64,000 bases of DNA. Source: an uncultured beta proteobacterium. GTDB lineage: Bacteria > Pseudomonadota > Gammaproteobacteria > Burkholderiales > Burkholderiaceae_C. The notes under the pieces were generated by a model. That model was given only the letters and a program-made list of their open reading frames with translations. It ran no database searches and was not told the DNA's origin. Where the stretch lies: assembly GCA_903876735.1 (NCBI GenBank), contig CAIRAW010000030.1, positions 21,092-85,091 of the forward strand, given 5' to 3'. How positions within the stretch are numbered: the first letter of the stretch is position 1; every line of letters begins with the position of its first letter. Positions 54,385 through 63,873 of the stretch are shown here, piece by piece. The position numbers were made by a program, and so were the translations under genes.

Positions 54385-57300
54385 TTAATGAAACTCCCGG
54401 CTTGCCGTGCGCAAGCCACCGAGCAAGGGCGTCAGATCCTGCAGGCTGTGGGCAATCAAGTGACACACCTCGCCGCCGCTCTCGACATCACGTTGCCAGA
54501 CACCGGATACCACCAGCAGGCGTGAGTGCAGCAAGACATTGCGCTGGCGCTCCTTGAGCGACTTCCAGACAATCACATTGACGCTGCCGGTTTCATCTTC
54601 CAGCGTGACAAAAGTTACACCCTTAGCGGTCTGCGGTTGCTGGCGCATGACGACAATGCCGCAGGCTCTGACCAACCGGCCATCGGGCAGATCACGCAGT
54701 TGCGCGGCGGTGCGCAGTTTCATCCGAGCCAATTGAGGGCGCAGGAGCAAGACCGGGTGACTGCGCAAGCTCAGGCCGAGCGCAGCGTAGTCGAAGAACA
54801 CCTCTTCGCCCAGCGCTGCCGGCGGCAGATCCAGCACCGGTTCATGCACCGCCACACTTTTGAGCAGCGCCGGCGCAGGCCTCAAGGCAGCGGCGTCCCA
54901 TACTTGCTGGCGCCGGTGACCGGACAGGCTCAGCAGCGCATCGGCGCTGGCCAGCGCCTTGAGATCGCCCTGATTGAGTTCGCCGCGCAGAGCCAGGTCT
55001 TCGGTGCTGGCGAAAGGACGCTGCAAACAGGCCTCGACGATGCGTTGCGCAGCAGCTTGCGCCAGACCGCTGGCCATGCGCAAGCCCAGGCGCACGGCAG
55101 CCTGGCCGTTGCTGATGAGTCCGCAATCCTCCAGCGTGCAATCCCAATTGCTGTGCGATACATCGACTGCCCGCACCAACACGCCATGGCGTTGCGCGTC
55201 CTGCACCAGTTGCGAAGCGTTGTAAAAACCCAGCGGTTGGCTGTTGAGCATGGCGGCCAGAAAGCAGGCTGGCTCATGCTGCTTGAGCCAGCAACTCACG
55301 TACACCAACAGCGCAAAACTGGCGGCGTGGCTCTCGGGAAAACCATATTCACCAAAGCCCTCGATCTGTTTGAAGATGTCGTCGGCAAACTGTTGCGTAT
55401 AACCACGCGCCAGCATGCCGCTTACCATGCGTTCGTAAAACTGGTGCACGCCACCCTTGCGCTTCCAGGCTGCCATGGAGCGGCGCAGGCTGTCGGCCTC
55501 GCCGGCGCTGAAACCCGCCGCCAGCATCGCAATCTGCATCACCTGCTCCTGAAAAATTGGCACCCCCAGCGTGCGCTGCAAGGCTTCACGCAGGACCTCG
55601 CTCGGGTAGTGGACCGGCTCGACACCGGCGCGCCGGCGCAGATAAGGGTGCACCATACCGCCCTGAATCGGACCCGGGCGCACGATCGCGACCTCGATCA
55701 CCAGATCGTAAAAACAGCGTGGCTTCAGACGTGGCAGCATGCTCATCTGGGCCCTGCTCTCGATCTGGAACACGCCCACGGTGTCGGCCCGGCAGATCAT
55801 GTCGTAGGTGGCGCTGTCCTCAGCCGGAATGTCCTGCATCAGCATGGGCCGACCACGGCACGTGCTGACCAGATCGAGGCAGCGGCGAATGGCACTCAGC
55901 ATGCCCAGCGCCAGCACGTCAACCTTGAGCAGGCCCATGGCGTCCAGATCGTCCTTGTCCCACTGGATGATGGAGCGCTCCGGCATGGCTGCGTTCTCCA
56001 CCGGCACCAGCCGCGTGAGCTTGCCCTGCGTCAGCACGAAACCGCCCACATGCTGGCTCAGGTGCCGCGGAAAGCGCTGCAACTGCGTGCTCAAGTTCAG
56101 CCAGAGCTGCAGGCGACTCGCAGGCGGCGGCACAAAACCCGGCCCGAGTTGCGCCAGCGCCGACTGCAATCGCTCAGCCAAGACCTCGCGGCTGTACATG
56201 CCCGGATGCTCCCTGGCCAGTGCCGTGATCAGGGCCTCATCGATACCGAGCGCGCGCCCGACGTCGCGCAAGGCGCTGCGCGGGCGGTAACTGACAACGA
56301 CGGCCGTCAGGGCCGCGCGCTCGCGCCCGTACTTGGTATAGATGTACTGGATGACTTCCTCGCGCCGCTGGTGCTCGAAGTCGACATCGATGTCGGGCGG
56401 CTCGTTGCGCTCGCGGCTGATGAAGCGCTCAAACAGCATGTTCATGCGCGCCGGATCGACCTCCGTGATCCCCAGGCAGTAGCAGACCGCCGAGTTCGCC
56501 GCCGAGCCGCGGCCCTGGCACAGGATATGGCGCGCACGGGCAAAGGCCACGATGTCATGCACGGTCAAAAAATACATCTCGTAATTGAGTTCGGCAATCA
56601 GCGCCAGTTCGTGCTTGATCAGTTCCTGCACGGCCGCCGTCATACCAGAGGGATAGCGCCTGGCCGCGCCCTCCAGCGTGAATTGGCGCAGGGTTTGCGC
56701 TGGGGTTTGACCCGGCAGCACGGTTTCCAATGGGTACTGGTAACGCAATTCATCCAGACTGAAGTGGCAACGTTGTGCAACGAGCACGGTGTTGGCCAGC
56801 AGTTCCGGCGGGTACAGCGCAGCCAGCCGTGCGCGCGAACGCAGGTGCGCCTCGGCATTGGGCTGCAAGTCAAAACCGCAATCGGAGACCGGTCGCCCCA
56901 GACGCACCGCCGTGATCACGTCCTGCAAGGGTTTGCGTGAGCGCACGTGCATGTGCACCTGACCAGCCGCCACCAGCGGCACGCCGGTCAGCTGCGAGAC
57001 TTGTGTCAACTTGTGCAGCGCCAGTGCATCATCGAGGCTCAGCAGCAACTCGACGGTCAACCACAGATGCCGACCAAAGAGATGTTGGGCCGCTCTGCCG
57101 ATCGCACAAGCCGCTTCGACATCCAGACTGGCCGGTAGAGCCAGCAGAATCTCGCATTCTTTCAAAAGTGACCAGTGCGGGTTCGGCCAGCTCACCCGAT
57201 ATTGCCCTTTGGGTGCAGCCCGGCGCGCGTGCGTAATGAACTCGCACAGATTGCCCCAGCCCTGCAGCGTATGCGGCAATGCGATGAGCGTGAAGCCGGC

Positions 57301-57552
57301 CACGCAACCCGGCATCGGGAGCACAAACTCGGCCCCCGGCAACAATTTCAAACCCCGCTTTTTCGCCTCGGTATGGGCCCGTACCAAGCCGGCGACTGAG
57401 CACTCATCCGTGAGCGCCAGTGCTGAATAGCCCAGCGCCGCCGAGCGCGCCACCAGTTCTTCCGGATTTGATGCGCCACGCTGAAAACTGAAGTTGGACA
57501 GGCAATGCAGTTCAGCGTAGGCCGGAGTAAGAGGTTCAGGCAAACAGTCCAT
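54385..57552 (-). CDS. dnaE2: Error-prone DNA polymerase DnaE2
   Basis: C-family translesion polymerase of 1055 residues working with ImuA and ImuB in damage-induced mutagenesis. It opens with a PHP domain (AYAELHCLSNFSFQRGASNPEEL), has the catalytic aspartates in EPPDIDVDFEHQRREEVIQY (about residue 384-400) and ends with an OB-fold (GVTFVTLEDETGSVNVIVW). The ATG overlaps the imuB end by 17 bp. Third gene of the SOS cassette. Confidence 0.96.
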   Translation of the reverse strand: MDCLPEPLTPAYAELHCLSNFSFQRGASNPEELVARSAALGYSALALTDECSVAGLVRAHTEAKKRGLKLLPGAEFVLPMPGCVAGFTLIALPHTLQGWGNLCEFITHARRAAPKGQYRVSWPNPHWSLLKECEILLALPASLDVEAACAIGRAAQHLFGRHLWLTVELLLSLDDALALHKLTQVSQLTGVPLVAAGQVHMHVRSRKPLQDVITAVRLGRPVSDCGFDLQPNAEAHLRSRARLAALYPPELLANTVLVAQRCHFSLDELRYQYPLETVLPGQTPAQTLRQFTLEGAARRYPSGMTAAVQELIKHELALIAELNYEMYFLTVHDIVAFARARHILCQGRGSAANSAVCYCLGITEVDPARMNMLFERFISRERNEPPDIDVDFEHQRREEVIQYIYTKYGRERAALTAVVVSYRPRSALRDVGRALGIDEALITALAREHPGMYSREVLAERLQSALAQLGPGFVPPPASRLQLWLNLSTQLQRFPRHLSQHVGGFVLTQGKLTRLVPVENAAMPERSIIQWDKDDLDAMGLLKVDVLALGMLSAIRRCLDLVSTCRGRPMLMQDIPAEDSATYDMICRADTVGVFQIESRAQMSMLPRLKPRCFYDLVIEVAIVRPGPIQGGMVHPYLRRRAGVEPVHYPSEVLREALQRTLGVPIFQEQVMQIAMLAAGFSAGEADSLRRSMAAWKRKGGVHQFYERMVSGMLARGYTQQFADDIFKQIEGFGEYGFPESHAASFALLVYVSCWLKQHEPACFLAAMLNSQPLGFYNASQLVQDAQRHGVLVRAVDVSHSNWDCTLEDCGLISNGQAAVRLGLRMASGLAQAAAQRIVEACLQRPFASTEDLALRGELNQGDLKALASADALLSLSGHRRQQVWDAAALRPAPALLKSVAVHEPVLDLPPAALGEEVFFDYAALGLSLRSHPVLLLRPQLARMKLRTAAQLRDLPDGRLVRACGIVVMRQQPQTAKGVTFVTLEDETGSVNVIVWKSLKERQRNVLLHSRLLVVSGVWQRDVESGGEVCHLIAHSLQDLTPLLGGLRTASREFH

Positions 57553-58834
57553 GCAAATACCATGTCGGCTCGGTGCCGCCCGCAGCCGCCAGGCGCTCGC
57601 GGAAAATCCACAGCAAACCGCGCTGTTCGCTGCGCGCTACAAAATAGTCGCGCAAGGCAAAGTGGTCACCGTCCCACCAGGCGGTCTCCAGCCGCTGCGG
57701 ACCAGCCAGCAGGGTCAGCGGACCACCGTACTGCGGGCAATGCTCACGCAAGGCCAGCTTGAGTGGCGTGGCCAGCAGCCAACTGGGGTACAAGGCTTCC
57801 GCCCTGAAGTCGTGCAAGCCTTTAGCACCCGGTGCAACAGCGCCAGATGTCGTGGATGACACAAGCGCTTGCCAGGTCTGCATGCGCTCCGGTCTGTGGT
57901 CGGAACAGCCCTGCACCTGCAACACCTGCTGCGTGCCCAAACGTGCACTCAGTCGCTCGACCAGTTGCTGCAGGCTGTCGCCAGCAGCTTGCGTATCGGG
58001 CAAAAAACTTGCGCTTTGCCCGCGTAGTTTTTGCGTCTCCAGGCTGCGCAGACGCAAGGCCAATACCGGTGCCGGCAAGCTGATGTGCGCCAATTGTTCC
58101 GCCAGCAAGCGCTGCAGGTGCGCCGTATCGATGGCAGGCTCGGCGATGCGCAATACCAGTTCGCCCTGCACCGCCGTATCGCGCCGGGCATCCATGGTCC
58201 ACATCAACGCCAACGCCAGAACGCCGCAATGGCGCAGTTGCAGCCAGACCTGAAGCTGATTGAACAGACGGCGGGCGCCAAACATCAGGGCCTGCGCTGT
58301 CTCCACCTGGGAGGGCAGTTCCAGCGTAACGTCAAACACCTCTGGCAGCGTCAACCAGGGGTAGAGTTCCGGCGTCAGACCGTAAGCGCGGTCCAGTGCG
58401 TCGAGCAGGGACGCACCAAAACGCCTTGCTACGCCAGCACGCGGCAAGGCCCGTAACTGTCCCCAACAGGTGCAGCCGATTCTCTCAAGTGTGGCCAGGT
58501 GGGGACGGGCTGCCGCCAGCGTGAACAGCGGCAGATCGTCCGGTTTGCTGCGCGCCAGACCAGTTGCCTGCAGCCGCGCCATGGCCACTAGCGATGTGGC
58601 ACCGCGCCCCAGCTTGACAGCAGCCACGGTCTTGCTTGATTCATGAATCTGCTTCAGCAGCTGAACACGCCCGTGCCACAGTCGCTCACTGGCCGACAGT
58701 TCCAGTAGCAACGTGTCGTCCACGCGCGCCACTTTAGGCGTGAACTGCAAAGCCCACCAAGCCAGTGACGCGATGCAGTCGGCCAGTCGTGGTGACTCGG
58801 CTTCAGGCTGCGCTTGCAGTGCGACCCACAACAT
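57536..58834 (-). CDS. imuB: Y-family polymerase-like protein ImuB
   Basis: Inactive Y-family polymerase homologue of 432 residues acting as a hub between DnaE2, ImuA and the beta clamp. It starts MLWVALQAQPEAESPRLADCIASLAWWALQFTPKVARVDDTLLLELSASERLWHG, matching ImuB. The finger/palm region includes ATLERIGCTCWGQLRALPRAGVARRFG. The start overlaps imuA by 32 bp. Confidence 0.93.
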   Translation of the reverse strand: MLWVALQAQPEAESPRLADCIASLAWWALQFTPKVARVDDTLLLELSASERLWHGRVQLLKQIHESSKTVAAVKLGRGATSLVAMARLQATGLARSKPDDLPLFTLAAARPHLATLERIGCTCWGQLRALPRAGVARRFGASLLDALDRAYGLTPELYPWLTLPEVFDVTLELPSQVETAQALMFGARRLFNQLQVWLQLRHCGVLALALMWTMDARRDTAVQGELVLRIAEPAIDTAHLQRLLAEQLAHISLPAPVLALRLRSLETQKLRGQSASFLPDTQAAGDSLQQLVERLSARLGTQQVLQVQGCSDHRPERMQTWQALVSSTTSGAVAPGAKGLHDFRAEALYPSWLLATPLKLALREHCPQYGGPLTLLAGPQRLETAWWDGDHFALRDYFVARSEQRGLLWIFRERLAAAGGTEPTWYLHGLFA

Positions 58835-59582
58835 CGCGCATTCCTTGCAACAAATCGATGACGCACGCAGACGATGCAGATTCCGCTACAGGCGCAGGAC
58901 GCGCTGGCCTGTTCCCGCTGGCCAGCAAGGCAGACAACCGCGCCGCACGCGCCGGCAACGCCAAAGCCTGCGCCAGAGGCCGGCCGCGCCGTTTCAGAAT
59001 GTGCAGTTGCAGCGCATCGCTTTGCGATTGGCTTGCCAGCAGCAAACGCAGTACAGCTGGCGACGATTCGGCGCGAGCCTGGACTGGTCGCATGACAAAC
59101 AGAAGTTTGCTGTTCGCGTGCGCCGTCATTTGCAGTCGGCGCAACTGATCAGCCTGCACCTGCGGTAACCAGGCCAAAACGGCCTGCACCGCTGCGCAGC
59201 GCAAGGACTGTTCAGCCACCCACAAGCGCTCAGCAGGCGCACTGGCGATCACCTGAACCAGTCGCCGCGGGTCCAGCCCCTGAGCGGCCAAACCAGGACC
59301 AAACGGGACATGGGGCGCGCCCACCAGCACCACGGCAGATGATTGACCAGCCACACCCACCACGCGCTTGAGCGCAGACAGCAGCAGACGCCATTCGTTA
59401 TGCTCGCCGTGCGCCTGCAAAATTTCACAGATGCCGCCGACCGGCCACCCGCCACCGGGCAGTTGGGCATCCAACACGGCATGGCCACTGGCGACGGTGA
59501 GACCCGCCGCACTGGCCAGGCTGGCGGCATGCCAGACGGTATTGCTCAGCTGAGCCAAAGAAACTGACAGGGATTCGAACAC
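58803..59582 (-). CDS. imuA: SOS mutagenesis accessory protein ImuA
   Basis: RecA-like accessory protein, about 259 residues. The fold begins near SGHAVLDAQLPGGGWPVGGICEILQ and continues with LLLSALKRVV and VLVGAPHVPFGPGLAAQGLDPRRLVQV; the P-loop is degenerate, as in ImuA (SulA-like). The start is uncertain: GTG at 59582 is chosen, but TTG at 59606 remains possible and lies just inside the predicted transcript. First gene of imuA-imuB-dnaE2. Confidence 0.88.
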   Translation of the reverse strand: MFESLSVSLAQLSNTVWHAASLASAAGLTVASGHAVLDAQLPGGGWPVGGICEILQAHGEHNEWRLLLSALKRVVGVAGQSSAVVLVGAPHVPFGPGLAAQGLDPRRLVQVIASAPAERLWVAEQSLRCAAVQAVLAWLPQVQADQLRRLQMTAHANSKLLFVMRPVQARAESSPAVLRLLLASQSQSDALQLHILKRRGRPLAQALALPARAARLSALLASGNRPARPAPVAESASSACVIDLLQGMRDVVGRTASAA

Positions 59583-59611
59583 AATGACAAGGCGCCTGAA
59601 AATCAAAATAA

Positions 59612-59627
59612 CTGTATTTATATACAG
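59612..59627 (-). promoter_or_regulatory. LexA (SOS) box upstream of imuA
   Basis: CTGTATTTATATACAG is a 16 bp near-perfect match to the LexA operator CTGT-N8-ACAG and keeps the flanking TA steps of the E. coli consensus. It overlaps a predicted promoter: minus-strand AGGACA (59649-59654), 17 bp, TATACT (59626-59631). The imuA-imuB-dnaE2 operon should therefore be DNA-damage inducible. Confidence 0.92.
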
Positions 59628-59689
59628 TATAGTGATTCGTCAGGGCGTTGTCCTGTCCTTTCGCTCAGCAAAGCCTGTCTTGCAGAAAT

Positions 59690-60928
59690 TCATGGCGCGG
59701 GGTGGCTGACGGTTTGACCGATATCCGGCCAGCGCCGACGCACAAACACCCAGGCGAACAGACCAACCCCCATCATGAGCAGCGATGTAGCTGCCATGTA
59801 GATGGTGGAATGCATGATCAGCGGCGCAATGACACCGGCTACCAGGCCATTGGCGGTTGAGGCGATGAAGGCCTGCAGGGAAGACGCCATGCCGCGGCGC
59901 GTCGGATGAAGGTCAAGCACCAGCAGCGTGACCACCGGCACCATCATGGCCCAACCGAAGGAAAAAATGGACAAGGGCAACAATGCCCACGCCACATGCG
60001 CCTTGAACATTAAATTGGCAGCCAAATTAATCAAGCCGATCAAGAGCATGATCGCAAACCCGTACTTGATCTGCTTCTTGGGTGCCAGCCGACCTGCCAT
60101 GCGCCCGCTGACCCAGGCGCCACACATGATGCCGCCGATGGTGGACACAAAAAACCAGAAAAACTGGGTCGGAGCCAGGCCCAGGTGTTCGCCGAGAAAA
60201 ACCGGCGCCGACAAGACATACAGGAACATGCCGTTAAATGGCACGCCACTGGCCAACGCCAGCAACAGAAAACGCGGGTCAAGCCCCAGTTGCCAATAGC
60301 CTTGCATCAGATTGCTGAGCTTGAGCGGTTGGCGCTGCGTGACATGCAATGTCTCGGGCAGCAATTTGAAGTTGGCGATCCACAATATGACGCCGACAGC
60401 GGTCAGAAACCAGAAAATGCTGTGCCAGTTGAGTTGCACAAACAACCAGCCGCCGATGATCGGGGCGATGGCCGGCGCGACGCCGAAGTAGATGGTGATC
60501 TGACTCATCACTTTCTGCGCGTCCATGGGTGAAAACATGTCGCGCACGACGGCCCGCGCCACCACAATGCCGGCGCCGGTGCACAGTCCTTGCATGGCCC
60601 GGAAGAAAACCAGTTGCCCAGTGCTTTGCGACAAGGCGCAACCGGCCGATGCCAGCGTAAAGGCCGCCAGGCCCCACAACACGACAGGACGGCGCCCCAG
60701 ACTGTCTGAAATTGCACCATGAAACAGACTCATGAAGGCAAAGCCAAACAGATAGGCCGACAGGGTCTGCTGCATCTGCACGGGTGAGGCACCCAGCGAT
60801 TGGGCAATGCCCGAGAAAGCTGGCAGATACGTATCAATAGAGAACGGGCCCAACATGCCCAGAACGGCCAGCAAGACCGCAAGAGCCCAGCGCGGTGCGC
60901 GCCAGAGCTGTTGTGCGTCCGGGTTCAT
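59690..60928 (-). CDS. Bcr/CflA-family multidrug efflux MFS transporter
   Basis: Twelve-helix major facilitator of 412 residues. The Bcr/CflA pattern is clear: LAVLGMLGPFSIDTYLPAF in helix 1, FHGAISDSLGRRPVVLWGL in the A-motif loop, then RAMQGLCTGAGIVVARAVVRDMF. Family members export drugs or small metabolites. It is not part of the SOS operon, since imuA has its own promoter after the MFS stop. Confidence 0.92.
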   Translation of the reverse strand: MNPDAQQLWRAPRWALAVLLAVLGMLGPFSIDTYLPAFSGIAQSLGASPVQMQQTLSAYLFGFAFMSLFHGAISDSLGRRPVVLWGLAAFTLASAGCALSQSTGQLVFFRAMQGLCTGAGIVVARAVVRDMFSPMDAQKVMSQITIYFGVAPAIAPIIGGWLFVQLNWHSIFWFLTAVGVILWIANFKLLPETLHVTQRQPLKLSNLMQGYWQLGLDPRFLLLALASGVPFNGMFLYVLSAPVFLGEHLGLAPTQFFWFFVSTIGGIMCGAWVSGRMAGRLAPKKQIKYGFAIMLLIGLINLAANLMFKAHVAWALLPLSIFSFGWAMMVPVVTLLVLDLHPTRRGMASSLQAFIASTANGLVAGVIAPLIMHSTIYMAATSLLMMGVGLFAWVFVRRRWPDIGQTVSHPAP

Positions 60929-61084
60929 GCTTGTCGCGCCATGTAAATCATCGGCAGATCAACCTTGTTTTGTTTGAGCCGCAAGTGTAGGTGAACGCGC
61001 ATTGGACCTCATTTGACCTGGAGTGTCATGGTGATCCAGGATCGCCACAAAACTGCGGAACTGACAGCTAGACTCTGGGGTGCC

Positions 61085-61822
61085 ATGGAAGCAAAAAAAA
61101 TCATCCGCGACGCAGTCACGAACGTCACCTTGATGCGACAAACTGCCATCGACAAACCGGGGCTGGCGCTGGCCATTGTCCAGATCAAGAATTTTCAAGC
61201 CAGACGATTTGCGGGCACTTATTGTGATCTGCTTGCGTCTGACCAATACAAATCAGCAGCGCTGTTCTTTTTGGAAGAGTTGTACAGCGACAAGGACTAT
61301 TCGGAGCGTGATGCCCAGTTTGTGCGCATGGCTGGCGCACTGGAGCGTCTCTTTCCCCAACAGGTGGTGCAGACCGCAGTTTCGCTGGCGCAACTGCACA
61401 GCCTGACGGAAGAGCTTGATCAGGCAATGGCCGAGGAATGGATCGCCAATGCCGGCCTGTCTGAAGTCGCGCGCTACGTTCTTGCCTGGCGTCGTGTTGG
61501 TCGGCGTGCAGACCGAAACCGACAGTTGGCAACAGTCATGGCCATCGGTAGCGAATTGAACCATCTGACACGCACACCGGGTCTGCGCGCAATGCTCAGG
61601 ATGATGCGAGCACCGGCCAAACTGGCGCGACTGGGCGCCCTGCAGCGATTTCTTGAGACGGGGTTTGACACCTTCGCCGAAATGGGGCAAGAAAATGATG
61701 GCGCCAAACACTTTCTCGACCTCGTGACGGCGCGTGAATCCGATCTGATCGAACAGCTTTTTGACGCTGAGACTGTCACCTGCGAGACGAAAATCCTGCA
61801 GCTACTGGGGCAAACCCAGTAA
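61085..61822 (+). CDS. FFLEELY motif protein, function unknown
   Basis: Soluble, largely helical protein of 245 residues with no signal or membrane segment. FFLEELYSDKDYSERD at about residues 61-76 matches the motif that names this uncharacterised proteobacterial family (from memory). The ATG at 61085 has a GGGG five to six bases upstream; the frame continues to 61013. It is 45 bp upstream of fadD in the same direction, so a link with fatty-acid metabolism is possible. Confidence 0.75.
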   Translation: MEAKKIIRDAVTNVTLMRQTAIDKPGLALAIVQIKNFQARRFAGTYCDLLASDQYKSAALFFLEELYSDKDYSERDAQFVRMAGALERLFPQQVVQTAVSLAQLHSLTEELDQAMAEEWIANAGLSEVARYVLAWRRVGRRADRNRQLATVMAIGSELNHLTRTPGLRAMLRMMRAPAKLARLGALQRFLETGFDTFAEMGQENDGAKHFLDLVTARESDLIEQLFDAETVTCETKILQLLGQTQ

Positions 61823-61867
61823 TCGGAACGACGGGTCCTGAGTCAAAATAGGCGCACAGGAGATTTC

Positions 61868-63553
61868 ATGGAAAAAATCTGGTTAAAAAGCTATCCGCCC
61901 GGCGTGCCGCATGACATCAACCCGGAGCAATACCGGTCACTGACGCATATGCTGGAAGAGTCTTTTCAGAAAAATGCAAGCAGTCCTTTTTCAGTGTGTA
62001 TGGAAAGCTGGATGAGCTACGGTGAGCTCGATCATCTTTCAGCCGCCTTGGGCGCCTGGCTTCAGGGCAAAGGACTTGAACCCGGAGCAAGGGTTGCCAT
62101 CATGCTGCCGAACATCCCGCAGTTCCCCGTGACGATGGCCGGAGTCTTGCGGGCTGGTTTCACCTGTGTCAATGTGAATCCGCTCTACACCGCGCGCGAA
62201 CTTGAACATCAACTCAAGGACTCTGGTGCCACCGCTATCGTTGTGCTGGAGAACTTTGCATCGGTGCTGGCAGAGGTCATTGACAACACGCCCATCAAGC
62301 ATGTGCTTGTGGCGTCAATGGGGGACCTGCTCGGGTTCTGGTACGGACAATGGATCACTTTCGCAGTCAGGCATCTGGCCCGAATGGTGCCGGCCTACAA
62401 GCTGAATTTGCCGCAAGGCCGAACCGTCACGTCCTTCAAGCAAGCGCTCAATGAGGGCAAGGCAAAATCTTTCAAATCGGCAGCCACCACACTGGATTCT
62501 GTTGCATTCCTTCAGTACACAGGTGGCACGACTGGCCTGAGCAAGGGCGCAGTGCTGACGCATCGAAATATTGTGGCAGCGGTTTTGCAGGCAGAGGCCT
62601 GGTTCACGCCCGCCCTGGAACGCATCGGTGACATCCGCAAGATCAACAGCATCGCCGCATTGCCGCTGTATCACATATTTGCGCTTACGCTGTCATTGGT
62701 GGCGATTCGATGGGGTTCCTACCTGACCATGATTCCCAATCCCAGGGATTTTGGCGGATTCGTGGCAACGCTAAAAAAGCGCCCTTTCCATTTGCTTCCA
62801 GCGGTTAACACCCTGTTCAACGCTTTGTTGCAGCACCCCCAATTCAAAAGTGTCGATTTTTCAAACCTGTGTGTTTCCCAGGCGGGCGGTATGGCGGCCT
62901 TGGCCGGCACGGCCAAGCACTGGCTGGAAGTGACCGGTTGTCCGATGGTAGAGGGCTGGGGCATGAGCGAGACCTGCGCCATCGGCACCAATAACCCGGT
63001 AATGGCAAAGGAATTCTCTGGCAGCATCGGCTTGCCGCTCCCTGGCATCGACATAGCCATCAAAGACGATGCGGGTCAAACGCTTGCGCAAGGGCAGTCC
63101 GGTGAAATTTGCATCAGGGGCGCCAATGTGATGACCGGATACTACCGGCAACCCGAAGAAAACAAACACGCTTTCACGGCTGATGGCTTCATGCGCACCG
63201 GTGATGTGGGCATCATGGATGAGCGCGGCTACACAAAAATTGTGGATCGAAAGAAAGACATGATTCTGGTCAGCGGGTTCAATGTTTTCCCGAGTGAACT
63301 GGAAAATGTGATTTCACTTTGCGAAGGCGTGCTGGAGTGTGCCGTGATCGGCATAACAGACGAAAAACAGGGTGAGGCAATCAAGGCTTTCGTGGTCAAA
63401 GACGATCCCCATTTGTCAGAGGAAGATGTCGCGAAGTACTGTCAGCAAAACCTGACTGGCTACAAGCGGCCCAAGTACATTGAATTCCGAGACGAACTGC
63501 CAAAGTCGAATGTTGGCAAAGTGCTGCGTCGCGAACTGCGTGTTGGAAAGTAG
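61868..63553 (+). CDS. fadD: Long-chain fatty acid-CoA ligase
   Basis: Adenylate-forming acyl-CoA synthetase of 561 residues. The P-loop YTGGTTGLSKG is at 217-227, GWGMSETC near 366, and the C-terminal GKVLRRELR holds the catalytic lysine. The opening EKIWLKSYPPGVPHDINPEQYRSL is typical of proteobacterial FadD. A ribosome-binding AGGAG precedes the ATG. It is a different enzyme from the ligase at the left end. It ends just before the rrn terminator, which may act on both strands. Confidence 0.94.
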   Translation: MEKIWLKSYPPGVPHDINPEQYRSLTHMLEESFQKNASSPFSVCMESWMSYGELDHLSAALGAWLQGKGLEPGARVAIMLPNIPQFPVTMAGVLRAGFTCVNVNPLYTARELEHQLKDSGATAIVVLENFASVLAEVIDNTPIKHVLVASMGDLLGFWYGQWITFAVRHLARMVPAYKLNLPQGRTVTSFKQALNEGKAKSFKSAATTLDSVAFLQYTGGTTGLSKGAVLTHRNIVAAVLQAEAWFTPALERIGDIRKINSIAALPLYHIFALTLSLVAIRWGSYLTMIPNPRDFGGFVATLKKRPFHLLPAVNTLFNALLQHPQFKSVDFSNLCVSQAGGMAALAGTAKHWLEVTGCPMVEGWGMSETCAIGTNNPVMAKEFSGSIGLPLPGIDIAIKDDAGQTLAQGQSGEICIRGANVMTGYYRQPEENKHAFTADGFMRTGDVGIMDERGYTKIVDRKKDMILVSGFNVFPSELENVISLCEGVLECAVIGITDEKQGEAIKAFVVKDDPHLSEEDVAKYCQQNLTGYKRPKYIEFRDELPKSNVGKVLRRELRVGK

Positions 63554-63569
63554 CGGGAAAATCCAGGCC

Positions 63570-63601
63570 AAAAAAAACGCCCATTCATTCGAATGGGCGT
63601 T
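63570..63601 (-). terminator. Intrinsic terminator of the rrn operon
   Basis: An 11 bp perfect stem (AACGCCCATTC / GAATGGGCGTT, 4-base loop) is followed on the minus strand by eight U residues. It lies about 13 bp past the 5S rRNA 3' end. In the plus direction the hairpin is followed by only three U, so it is a weaker terminator for fadD. Confidence 0.92.
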
Positions 63602-63613
63602 TCCGGTTTAATA

Positions 63614-63728
63614 GCCTGACGATGTCCTACTTTCACACGGGAATCCGCACTATCATCGGCGCAGAAGCGTTTCACTGTCCTGTTCGGGATGGGAAGGAGT
63701 GGTACCACCTCGCTATGGTCGTCAGGCA
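63614..63728 (-). rRNA. rrf: 5S ribosomal RNA
   Basis: About 115 nt. The minus strand runs from TGCCTGACGACCATAGCG to the complementary end ATCGTCAGGC, closing helix I. The internal CCCATCCCGAACAGGACAG and GATGATAGTGCGG segments are diagnostic. It is followed by the terminator at 63570-63601. Confidence 0.97.
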
Positions 63729-63873
63729 TAACTTTTTGCCATCTTGACTGGGTCAAGACGACCAATTTATAGAGCTAATCAGCTTGTCGATTTTACGACA
63801 CTGCTTGCGCAGTTATTTTGAATGCGTCAACTTGGCATAACATCCTTGAGACACTTACGTGAATCAAAGTTAT

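Noticed and set aside
54526..56940. 804-codon open frame on the plus strand opposite dnaE2
   Set aside because: Antisense shadow of a high-GC gene; low-complexity Gln/Arg/His-rich translation with no recognisable domain, while the opposite strand encodes a clear DnaE2.
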